Assembly (NCBI RefSeq): GCF_004403465.1
Contig: NZ_SOGQ01000057.1
Location: 1 to 37,756 of the forward strand
Source: Cryobacterium sinapicolor
GTDB lineage: Bacteria; Actinomycetota; Actinomycetes; Actinomycetales; Microbacteriaceae
Length of the DNA: 37,756 nt
Direction: 5' to 3'
Shown here: positions 24,489 through 30,738 of the stretch, in pieces
Position numbering within the stretch: position 1 is the first letter of the stretch
Layout: each line of letters begins with the position of its first letter
Notes under the pieces: model-generated
Seen by the model: the letters and a program-made list of their open reading frames with translations, nothing else
What the model was told of the DNA's origin: nothing
Databases searched by the model: none
Program-made: the position numbers and the translations under genes

Positions 24489-24640
24489 TTTTTGTCCTAT
24501 CTGGCCAATCATCGTAGCTCCCTTGCGTGCCTGCGTTACCCGCAGTGCCGGACGCGCCCTGCGGGCTTATTTCGCCCGGCACTGTGGGCACTTCGGCACT
24601 CCCGGTCGCTCTCGATTTCTTTTGCCAGACAGGCCAAAAA
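24489..24640 (+). promoter_or_regulatory. Structured ~155-bp leader element, copy 2 (before Cys-rich/DUF3560 genes)
   Basis: Terminal arms TTTTTGTCCTATCTGGC (24489-24505) and GCCAGACAGGCCAAAAA (24624-24640) pair at 15 of 17 positions. The inner stem GTGCC/GGCAC is kept. The central hairpin is strong: CCCGCAGTGCCGG pairs with CCGGCACTGTGGG (24539-24551 with 24576-24588; one G-T), and GCCC-TGC-GGGC sits inside it. Shared blocks: CCAATCATCGTAG, GTGCCTGCGTTACCCGCA, CGGCACTCCCG and CTCGATTTCT. It ends 29 bp before the next ATG. Confidence 0.82.
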
Positions 24641-24669
24641 AACAGTTGTTCACGAAGAGAAGAGATCCC

Positions 24670-24822
24670 ATGGCTGAGTCCGATTACCGGTACGAGAACA
24701 CCTACCCGAGGGAGTGCTACGCGGACGGGTGCGCCTGCAGCGGGTGCACCTCGGAAGGGGCCGTAGATACCCAGCCCGGAGAAACCTGCACCGCGACCCG
24801 CTACGCCGACAGCTTCGCCTAA
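24670..24822 (+). CDS. 50-aa cysteine-rich peptide
   Basis: 50 aa starting MAESDYRYENTYPRE, with cysteines at 16, 21, 23, 26 and 40, including the compact CACSGC. It may bind a metal, or be a small structural or regulatory peptide. It is acidic with several tyrosines. It directly follows leader copy 2 and stands 18 nt before the DUF3560 gene, so the two are probably co-transcribed. GAAGAGAAGAG supplies a ribosome site. I do not recognise a family. Confidence 0.65.
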   Translation: MAESDYRYENTYPRECYADGCACSGCTSEGAVDTQPGETCTATRYADSFA

Positions 24823-24840
24823 TCGAGGGACAAAAAAATC

Positions 24841-25773
24841 ATGCTCACCATCACCCACAGCCACGCCGCCGGAACCATGATCGACGGCACCGGTAAAGGC
24901 GACGGAACCGCCGACGTTCTCAAGAGCGTTGGTTGGCGTTGGGGGCGCAGCATCAGCGCCTGGTTCGTCCCCCAGTCCCGCGACCGCCTCCCCAAAATCC
25001 ACACCATCACCCGCACCCAGGAGGCCTTGGAAGCGGCCGGATTCCAGGTCGAAACCGACATCGACCACGAGCGACGCACGACCGCCGAGGTTGAAGCCGG
25101 AAAGATCGGACGTCAGGCCGACCGGGTCGACGCTCTGGCCGCGAAGGCCGACCGCAAGAGCACGGCCAGCGACGACGCGTGGACCCGCGCCCGGAGCGCG
25201 CTTGACCGCCTGCCCGAAGGAGGAGAACCGATCAAAGTCGGCCACCACTCCGAAGGCCGCCACCGCAACGCGATCGCCAAAGCAGATAGCGCCATGCGTA
25301 AATCAGTTGAAGCCAGCGCCGACGCCACCCACGCCCATGCAAGGGCCGACGCGGCCACGCACACCACCGACGCCCGCTACCGGCCCGTCACCGTGGCCAA
25401 CCGCATCGACACCTTGGGGGCTGAGCTGCGCAAGTTAGAACGGCGCATCGCCCCGTGCTACGACGACGCACAAGGCTACGTCGACGCCACCGACGCCCAG
25501 AAGCAGGCCCGAGCAGACCACCTCGCACCGAACCTCGCCGAGAATCGCGACCAGATCGCGTACTGGGAAGCCGTGCGCGCCGCCCAGATCGAGAGCGGCA
25601 CGGCCACCGGTTACGACCGCAGCACCGTCAAGAAGGGTGACCGGGTGAAGATCCGCGGCCAGTGGCGCGAAGTCGTCCGCGCCAACCCCAAGACCGTCAG
25701 CGTCAGCACCGGCTACACCTGGACCGATACCGCCCCGTATGCGGAGATCCAGCAGCACCAGCGGCCCGAATAA
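24841..25773 (+). CDS. DUF3560-family protein
   Basis: 310 aa. The N-terminus (LTITHSHAAGTMIDGTGKGDG, then WRWGRSISAWFVPQSRDRLP) matches the start of DUF3560 proteins. The middle (about 75-180) is a charged, Ala-rich helical region with HHSEGRHRNAIAKAD near 135, a His-rich segment typical of the family. The C-terminus has a small beta domain, KKGDRVKIRGQWREVVRANPKTVSVSTGYTW, like a KOW/SH3 fold. DUF3560 occurs mostly on actinobacterial plasmids and phages; its function is unknown. It is the second gene after leader copy 2. GAGGGA lies 11 nt before the ATG. A GC hairpin follows the stop. Confidence 0.82.
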   Translation: MLTITHSHAAGTMIDGTGKGDGTADVLKSVGWRWGRSISAWFVPQSRDRLPKIHTITRTQEALEAAGFQVETDIDHERRTTAEVEAGKIGRQADRVDALAAKADRKSTASDDAWTRARSALDRLPEGGEPIKVGHHSEGRHRNAIAKADSAMRKSVEASADATHAHARADAATHTTDARYRPVTVANRIDTLGAELRKLERRIAPCYDDAQGYVDATDAQKQARADHLAPNLAENRDQIAYWEAVRAAQIESGTATGYDRSTVKKGDRVKIRGQWREVVRANPKTVSVSTGYTWTDTAPYAEIQQHQRPE

Positions 25774-25783
25774 CTGCCGCGGA

Positions 25784-25807
25784 GGCCGGCCCACCCCGGG
25801 GCCGGCC
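25784..25807 (+). terminator. GC hairpin after the DUF3560 gene
   Basis: GGCCGGCCC (25784-25792), loop, GGGCCGGCC (25799-25807): a perfect 9-bp stem 10 nt after the stop. There is no T-run. A second hairpin with the shared CACTCCCCCACC tail follows at 25811. Confidence 0.65.
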
Positions 25808-25810
25808 GCC

Positions 25811-25845
25811 GTGAGGGGGACGGTGCCCCCTCACACTCCCCCACC
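25811..25845 (+). repeat. GTGAGGGG hairpin with CACACTCCCCCACC tail, copy 1
   Basis: GTGAGGGGG, ACGGTG, CCCCCTCAC, then ACTCCCCCACC. Nearly the same unit stands at 26603-26635 after the DUF3846 gene. A partial one (CCCTCGCACTCCCCCAC, 24380-24396) stands before leader copy 2. It is probably a recurring transcription-end or module-boundary signal. Confidence 0.6.
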
Positions 25846-25912
25846 AGGTGAATCCGGCCTGGAGGCCGGACACACACGGAGCCGGCTGCGCCGGCCTGCC
25901 TCTTTCAAAACA

Positions 25913-26069
25913 TTTCTTCCCTTGGTGGCCAATCATCGTAGTTCGCTCCTGTGCCTGCGTTACCCGCACTCTCGCACGCGGTCGCAGGCTCCCTTATTTC
26001 GCACGAGAGTGAGGGCACTCCGGCACTCCCGCTCTCAATCGATTTCTCTTGCCACCAAGGGCAGAAAAA
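25913..26069 (+). promoter_or_regulatory. Structured ~155-bp leader element, copy 3 (before DUF3846 gene)
   Basis: Terminal arms TTTCTTCCCTTGGTGGC (25913-25929) and the region GCCACCAAGGGCAGAAA (26051-26067) pair at 16 of 17 positions, though eight bases of the stem differ in sequence from copies 1 and 2. Central hairpin: CCCGCACTCTCG (25963-25974) with CGAGAGTGAGGG (26004-26015), 11 of 12 paired, again with both arms changed relative to copy 2. The GTGCC/GGCAC stem and the blocks CCAATCATCGTAG, GTGCCTGCGTTACCCGCA and CACTCCGGCACTCCCG are shared. It lies 79 bp before the DUF3846 start. Confidence 0.83.
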
Positions 26070-26148
26070 CGGTGGACGACAACACAACCACTGCCCACGA
26101 GAGAGCTCGGGACCCCGCGCACCTCACCAACCTTGGAGAGAGAACCCC

Positions 26149-26568
26149 ATGATCACCAGCATCCGCAGCGTCAAGATCAACCCGACCGAAACCATCACCA
26201 CCCTGGACGTGAACGAGGCCAGCATCGGGGCGGACATCAGCGCCGCCATCGGCTGCCGAATGTTCGACGTCGTCGGCCTGCAAGACGACATCGACCTCTT
26301 CGTCGATGACGAAGGCCTCATCAACGGGTCAACCCTGAACCTGCCCGCGACCGTGCTCGCCCACCGACTCGGCTCCCGCACCGTCATCTTCGGTACCGCC
26401 ATCGCCGTCAGCGTCACCCAAGACGGTGAAACCGTCGGCCTCACCGACGCCCAGCTCGCCCGAATCCAAGAATCTCTCGCGCAGAAGCCCGACGCCCGGA
26501 CCGTCGACACCCTCGTTGAGAGCCTCTCCCCGTTCCCCACCGTGGTGAGCATGCTTCGCAACATCTAG
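26149..26568 (+). CDS. DUF3846-family protein
   Basis: 139 aa. The sequence TTLDVNEASIGADISAAIGCRMFDVVGLQDDIDLFVDDEGLINGSTLNLPATVLAHRL and the later VIFGTAIAVS follow the DUF3846 pattern: an acidic strand IDLFVDDEG, then a Leu-Pro turn, then a GTAI/GPAL strand. The C-terminal third (about 100-139) is helical. DUF3846 proteins are small plasmid- and phage-borne proteins without a firm function. The string TGGAGAGAGAACCCC just before the ATG is nearly the same as that before the ParB-like gene, so the whole upstream unit seems to have been duplicated. It has its own terminator hairpin. Confidence 0.83.
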   Translation: MITSIRSVKINPTETITTLDVNEASIGADISAAIGCRMFDVVGLQDDIDLFVDDEGLINGSTLNLPATVLAHRLGSRTVIFGTAIAVSVTQDGETVGLTDAQLARIQESLAQKPDARTVDTLVESLSPFPTVVSMLRNI

Positions 26569-26575
26569 CCGCGAC

Positions 26576-26605
26576 CACCGGCTGGCCCTAACAGGCCAGC
26601 CGGTG
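26576..26605 (+). terminator. Perfect 12-bp hairpin after the DUF3846 gene
   Basis: CACCGGCTGGCC (26576-26587), CTAACA loop, GGCCAGCCGGTG (26594-26605). It begins 8 nt after the stop codon. There is no T-run, but the stem is strong enough for a high-GC terminator. Confidence 0.75.
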
Positions 26606-26635
26606 AGGGGTGTCCCCCCTCACACTCCCCCACCG
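26603..26635 (+). repeat. GTGAGGGG hairpin with CACACTCCCCCACC tail, copy 2
   Basis: GTGAGGGG, TGTC, CCCCCTCAC, then ACTCCCCCACC. It overlaps the end of the DUF3846 terminator and matches 25811-25845. Confidence 0.6.
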
Positions 26636-26726
26636 GGCGCGGTTACGGGCGTGAGCCTCCGCAGCGTGGAGCGACGACGAAGCGCCTGCACTCACCGCCC
26701 CAAGCACGCCGCAAGGCTCGGGATAG

Positions 26727-26905
26727 CTGGACTGTCCGCTGTCATTGCTTGTAATGCTGCTATTGGCAGTAATACTGGCATTGTAGGTAATAACGCTAAT
26801 ACAATTAATACCGGTAACGACAGTAAAAGCAGCAAAGACAGCATAAGCAGCAATGCTGCTTATGTCATTAATGACAGCATTAGCTGTAATGTCACTAATG
26901 ACGAC
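26727..26905. repeat. AT-rich island packed with palindromes upstream of parA; candidate centromere (parS)
   Basis: Base composition drops sharply here. Palindromes: CAGTA-A-TACTG (26767-26777), TACCGGTA (within 26808-26816), CATAAGCAGCA with its exact complement around one central A (26842-26864), TGTCATTAATGACA (26863-26876, perfect 14 bp), and CATTA-GCTG-TAATG (26878-26891). GTCACTAATGAC (26891-26902) is a near copy of the 14-bp palindrome, and CATTGCTTGTAATG (about 26743-26756) is a near copy of the CATTA unit. It ends about 20 bp before parA, where centromeres and ParA/ParB operators of type Ib partition loci often lie. Confidence 0.7.
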
Positions 26906-26922
26906 AAGAGAAACGAGAACGT

Positions 26923-27846
26923 ATGCCTCCGGCACTCAATCGCACCGCGTTGGAACGGGTCATCGCCGTCATCAACGGCAAGGGTGGCGTCCTCAAGACC
27001 ACACTCACCGCCAACATCGGCGGCATGCTCGCTAACAACGGCTACCGCGTACTCCTGGTAGATCTCGACCCCCAGGGCAACCTGGCCGAGGATCTCGGAT
27101 ACACGGACGACGACCGGGACGACACCGGCCGCGCACTGGCTCAGGCACTCATGTTCGGTGGGGGAGCGGCCCCCATTCGCGAAGTTCGACCAAACCTTGA
27201 CGTATTCGCTGGAGGTCCGGCCCTCGACCAGGCCACGGCCGGTCTCGCTGCCAAAGCGAACAAGGACCCCGATGGGGCCAAGCTAGCCGTCGCTCATCTG
27301 CTGGAGCCCATTGCGGGCGACTACGACATGATCATCATCGACTGCCCACCAGGCGATGAAACGCTCCAGACGGCGGCCGTTGCGGCCGCGCGATGGGCAC
27401 TCGTCCCTGTCAAAAGTGATAAATCAAGCCGTAAAGGACTTGGTGCCGTCGCAGCGCGACTCGACGCGGTCCTCGGAGTGAACCCCACCCTCGACCTCCT
27501 CGGCGTGGTCCTGGTAGACGTCGGGACCTCTGCCCACGTCGTCCAGCGCGAAGCACGCGAACACATCGCAGAGCTCTTCAATGCCGACAACAACGTCGTC
27601 TTCACTGCCACGGTTCGCCACAGCGAAGCGACCGCCCAGGCCACCCGAGAACGGGGACTCCTGGTTCATGAACTCGACGCACAAGTCCGCAAGGGGCCGA
27701 AGTGGTACGAGATCCGGCGGGGTGACGCGCAGGCACAAACATTTGCACCACGCACAGCGTCGTCGGTCGCTGACGACCTGCAGGCAATCACCCAAGAAGT
27801 CGTGGCCAGGATTACGGCAGCAGAGAACCAGGAGGCCCTCGCATGA
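26923..27846 (+). CDS. parA: ParA-family plasmid partition ATPase
   Basis: 307 aa. The deviant Walker A is KGGVLKTT at 20-27: Lys20 and Lys24-Thr are kept, and the usual fifth residue Gly is Leu, a known variant. VLLVDLDPQGN at about 43-53 is the ParA switch, and IIIDCPPGD near 140 is Walker B. There is no N-terminal HTH domain, so it is the short (type Ib-like) form that normally relies on the partner protein for autoregulation. It segregates the plasmid by moving on the nucleoid. It overlaps the next gene by 4 nt (ATGA). The palindrome-rich island lies upstream. Confidence 0.92.
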   Translation: MPPALNRTALERVIAVINGKGGVLKTTLTANIGGMLANNGYRVLLVDLDPQGNLAEDLGYTDDDRDDTGRALAQALMFGGGAAPIREVRPNLDVFAGGPALDQATAGLAAKANKDPDGAKLAVAHLLEPIAGDYDMIIIDCPPGDETLQTAAVAAARWALVPVKSDKSSRKGLGAVAARLDAVLGVNPTLDLLGVVLVDVGTSAHVVQREAREHIAELFNADNNVVFTATVRHSEATAQATRERGLLVHELDAQVRKGPKWYEIRRGDAQAQTFAPRTASSVADDLQAITQEVVARITAAENQEALA

Positions 27847-28256
27847 GCGACGAAACCCCCAACCGACAGATCGGCGGCCTCAAGCCACGCGCCGGGGCTC
27901 ATGACCTGAGCCGGCTCCAGGCCCGAAATCGCCCTGAACCAAAACCGGAAACCAGTGAGCAGCCCAAAACCGTTGCCTATCCCGCTGCAAAGCCCTCGCG
28001 CACACCAGCCAAGAAGTCGGCAACCGTTGTGGTCGACACGACTGCGCGGATGACCACCTATCTGTCAGTAGCCACACGTGATCGGGCCCGTGCAACGTAC
28101 CGGGCGACGAGCCACATCGAAGGCGATAAGAGCTGGTCAGACTTCGTGGAGCGAGCCATTTTGGCAGAGGTAGAACGTCGTGAACTCTCACACAACGCAG
28201 GGGAGAGATACCAGGGTGATAGCTCGCCGCTCCCCGCTGGACGACCACTGAGCTAG
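27843..28256 (+). CDS. Small partition partner protein, ribbon-helix-helix type (ParB-equivalent)
   Basis: 137 aa. The first ~60 residues are polar and Pro/Lys-rich. Residues 60-115 have a strand-helix-helix order (ARMTTYLSVATRDRARATYRATSHIEGDKSWSDFVERAILAEVERRE), the RHH fold used by the small centromere-binding proteins of type Ib partition systems. The tail is disordered. It overlaps parA by 4 nt. It should bind the palindromic island at 26727-26905 and stimulate ParA. It has no ParB/Srx domain. Confidence 0.82.
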   Translation: MSDETPNRQIGGLKPRAGAHDLSRLQARNRPEPKPETSEQPKTVAYPAAKPSRTPAKKSATVVVDTTARMTTYLSVATRDRARATYRATSHIEGDKSWSDFVERAILAEVERRELSHNAGERYQGDSSPLPAGRPLS

Positions 28257-28358
28257 GGCGGTCTCCCCGCCAGTAGCTCGGCGTGAGGGACGGCGCCGCA
28301 GGCGAACAGGAACATGCCCAGTACGCCTCTGGCCGAGACGGGGAGTGGGGCCGACGTT

Positions 28359-29420
28359 CTACTTCTGCTTGGGGCGTGGCGCCTGTGCTTCGGCGCGGTC
28401 GGCGCGGGTGCGCTGTTCGCGTTCACTGGTGCGTGCCTGGTCCAGGTCGGAGCGCAGCTGGGTGAGTTGCTGCTCGAGGGCGGCCCGCACGTCGGTGACG
28501 CGCTGCTCGGCGTAGGAACGCTCCCTGCCCGCCTCGGCCGTGGCACTGTCTCGTTCACTGCTGACTGTGGCCAGGCGCCCGGTGAGCACGAGCGCTTCCG
28601 CCCGGGCGCTCTCGCGCTCCGTCCGGGCCTGATCGAGCAGGTCCCGGGTGCTCGCAGCATCCGTCTCGGCCCGCTCCAAGCGGCTGGCCGCGGCGGCGGC
28701 CTGCGCGACCGCGTCGCGCGCGGCCGCCAGGGCCTCGTCCTTGGCCGCAGTGGCCGCCGTGACGAGCTCCCGGGCCTCGGTGAGCTGTGCGGTCGTGGCC
28801 GCGTTCTCGATGCTCAGAGCGGCCACCTGGTCTGTGAGGGCGGTGACCTCGGCGGTCGCCCGCGCATTGTCCTCGCCCGCAGTGACCAGGTCGCCCTCGA
28901 GAGTGGCGGCACGCTGCTCGAGCGCGCCCAGGGTCGTGCGGAGCTCGTCGACCAGGGCAGCTGATTCCTCGGCTGCCGCGTCGGCTTCGGCGCGCTCGGC
29001 CTCGGCCTTGCGGGTGGCGGTCTCGGCGCGGTTGGCGCGGGCGGCCGCCGTAGCCACCTGCTCGGCCGCGTCAGAAGTGACGGCCTCGATCTGCGCTTCA
29101 GCTGCGTCCGGGTCCGCGACGGTGCGGAGCTCGTCGACAAGGACCACCAGCTGCTGCTGCAGGTGCTCGACCATCCCGGCGACCTGGGACCGCAACACGC
29201 TCGCCCGCTGCCGGGCCGCATCAACAGGGAGTTTGTCGTCCTCGACGGTGCGCTCGACCCGGCCGGACTCGGCGCGGCGGGCCCGCCATGCAGCGGCGCG
29301 GTTATGAGCGGGATTGACGCAGTAGCCGGCGGGCCGGCCCACACCAGCCGTGGCGTCAACGGGCTCCTCGCAGCCGGGGAAACCGCAGGTGCGCACGTCG
29401 GTGATCTCAGGAATGCTCAT
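28359..29420 (-). CDS. KfrA-like coiled-coil protein with N-terminal zinc-binding region
   Basis: 353 aa. Residues 11-45 hold cysteine/histidine pairs (RTCGFPGCEEPV, GYCVNPAHN), a probable zinc finger, followed by AAAWRARR. From about 70 to 345 it is one long Ala/Glu/Arg coiled coil with heptad style (AAEQVATAAARANRAETATRKAEAERAEADAAAEE and on). This matches KfrA-type plasmid proteins: an N-terminal DNA-binding head plus a coiled-coil tail that helps partition and binds its own promoter. It converges on the partition pair. A set of ATAACG hexamers lies 40-57 bp upstream. There is no ribosome site close to the ATG, so it may be leaderless. Confidence 0.8.
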   Translation of the reverse strand: MSIPEITDVRTCGFPGCEEPVDATAGVGRPAGYCVNPAHNRAAAWRARRAESGRVERTVEDDKLPVDAARQRASVLRSQVAGMVEHLQQQLVVLVDELRTVADPDAAEAQIEAVTSDAAEQVATAAARANRAETATRKAEAERAEADAAAEESAALVDELRTTLGALEQRAATLEGDLVTAGEDNARATAEVTALTDQVAALSIENAATTAQLTEARELVTAATAAKDEALAAARDAVAQAAAAASRLERAETDAASTRDLLDQARTERESARAEALVLTGRLATVSSERDSATAEAGRERSYAEQRVTDVRAALEQQLTQLRSDLDQARTSEREQRTRADRAEAQAPRPKQK

Positions 29421-29556
29421 GTCAATATCGTATCACTAGTAACGCAATACGTGAACGAAATAACGATAACGATAACGGAAATACGAAAACGGCCTCTCGT
29501 CTCGGATAGCGTGGAACTCGCCGCGTGGCGGGGTGCTCTGTGCCGGCCAGGGCTCG
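29421..29556. promoter_or_regulatory. Upstream region of the KfrA-like gene with three tandem ATAACG hexamers
   Basis: ATAACG is repeated exactly three times at 29460-29477, flanked by AACGAA and AATACG variants. CGTAT and ATACG at about 29429-29450 form a loose inverted repeat. This AT-rich patch contrasts with its surroundings. KfrA-type proteins bind repeats at their own promoter, so this is a likely autoregulatory site. Confidence 0.5.
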
Positions 29557-29670
29557 GACGACCTGGGCGTGCCACCCGACTGCGAGCACTGCCCCATCCC
29601 AAGGCCGCCCGCCGGGACAGTTCGTGCTCGAGTGGCACTGTCGTTCGGGCGACCTGGTCAACAGGATTGA
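29557..29670 (+). pseudogene. Decayed copy of the two-CxxC zinc-ribbon gene
   Basis: The frame reads DDLGVPPDCEHC, very close to the start of the intact copy at 29797 (DDLGVPNCERC), but the codon before it is TCG rather than ATG. Later, in another frame, EWHC and then CTGTCGTTCG...GTC resemble the intact end. The second CxxC is lost. It is best explained as an old duplicate 240 bp upstream of the intact gene. Confidence 0.5.
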
Positions 29671-29796
29671 GCCCTACGGGCGCGGGGGAGCGGTGTCGGA
29701 GATTCTGGCCCAACCATGTCGAGAGGTCGCCCTGCCCGGTGACGGACCTGATTCATCGAGGGTGTCAGGGGCGGTGCCCGGCGTAGTGTGGCCGAC

Positions 29797-29913
29797 ATGG
29801 ACGACCTTGGTGTGCCGAACTGCGAACGATGCTTGGTACGCATGGTGATCGAGGGCACCGATGAAGGCGCCTACTGGTGCTGCCCCGAGTGCGGTGTCGT
29901 TCGACTCGTCTGA
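29797..29913 (+). CDS. 38-aa two-CxxC zinc-ribbon protein (copy B)
   Basis: 38 aa with cysteines at 9 and 12 (CERC) and at 29 and 32 (CPEC), plus C28, ending GVVRLV. It is a relative of the 37-aa protein at 4908-5021: identical MDDL at the start, PNC, CLxR, W.CPECG and VRL. Such conservation across two distant sites supports both as real genes. Codons preceding the ATG hold no obvious ribosome site. It is followed 82 nt later by the SRAP gene in the same direction. Function unknown. Confidence 0.7.
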   Translation: MDDLGVPNCERCLVRMVIEGTDEGAYWCCPECGVVRLV

Positions 29914-29995
29914 CGTACGTCTTCCCGGCTGTGCCCAGAGGGCGACGGGTTGATTCCATTGCTGGTGAGGTCGGGGGAGCGGTAGTTTCAACAGC

Positions 29996-30697
29996 ATGTG
30001 CGGCAGATTCGTGGTTCCCAGCACCACCGACCAATTGCTGAGCGTCTTCGACGCCACCGGCGACAACGCCGCCGAGTGGAAGCCCTCGTACAGTGTTGCC
30101 CCCACGGATCCGGCGCCGGTCGTGCGCGAGTGGATCCACGACGAAACAGTTCAGCGTGACCTGGACTTGGCCTCGTGGGGGTTGAAGCCGGGTTGGGCGA
30201 AGCCGGGTGGCCCGGCCCCCATCAACGCACGCCTGGAATCGGTGGCCAGTAACGGCATGTTCCGAAGCGCGTTTGCCAGCCAACGGTGCCTGGTGCCCAT
30301 GGCCGGCTACTACGAGTGGCAGCAGATGGACGACGGCAAACAGCCCTACTTCATCCACAGCGAAGGCGATGTGCTGGCGGCGGCCGGCCTGTACGCGGCC
30401 CGCCAAGAAGATGACGTGTGGAAGATCTCGTTCACGATCATCACCCGCGCAGCGCGCGACGCGTCCGGTGAAATCCACGACCGGATGCCCGTGTTCTTGA
30501 CCCCGGACGTGTGGGACCAGTGGCTGCGCCCGGAGAAGGTCACCGACAAGGAGGAAGTCCTCTCGATGCTGGACCGTAGCTCAGTTGCAGTCGCCAAGAC
30601 TGTGACGGCGTATCCGGTGGCACGGACGGTCAACAGTGTTCGTATGCTCAACCGTGAAGATCCTGATCTCATCGAACCTGCGGCGACAAGGGGATAG
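29996..30697 (+). CDS. SOS-response-associated peptidase (SRAP; YedK/HMCES family)
   Basis: 233 aa. MCGR at the N-terminus gives the catalytic Cys2, exposed when Met is removed, which forms a thiazolidine crosslink with abasic sites in single-stranded DNA. Other family residues are present: NAR at 77-79, GYYEW with Glu107, and HDRMP with His161. The length is normal. The protein shields ssDNA abasic sites during replication. On a conjugative plasmid, which enters as ssDNA, that is a sensible cargo. The start is certain because the Cys must follow Met. A G-rich ribosome site (GGGGGAG) lies slightly far upstream. Confidence 0.93.
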   Translation: MCGRFVVPSTTDQLLSVFDATGDNAAEWKPSYSVAPTDPAPVVREWIHDETVQRDLDLASWGLKPGWAKPGGPAPINARLESVASNGMFRSAFASQRCLVPMAGYYEWQQMDDGKQPYFIHSEGDVLAAAGLYAARQEDDVWKISFTIITRAARDASGEIHDRMPVFLTPDVWDQWLRPEKVTDKEEVLSMLDRSSVAVAKTVTAYPVARTVNSVRMLNREDPDLIEPAATRG

Positions 30698-30738
30698 CGC
30701 GTTGAATGCGGCCTAGTAGCCGTTAGCGACCCGGTGCC

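Noticed and set aside
26603-27061. Frame running through the AT-rich island into parA
   Set aside because: It encodes low-complexity Asn/Ser/Ile text over the palindromes and overlaps parA in another frame; the palindromes explain the sequence better.
28314-28964. Plus-strand frame opposite the coiled-coil gene
   Set aside because: Shadow of the Ala/Glu/Arg heptads on the other strand.
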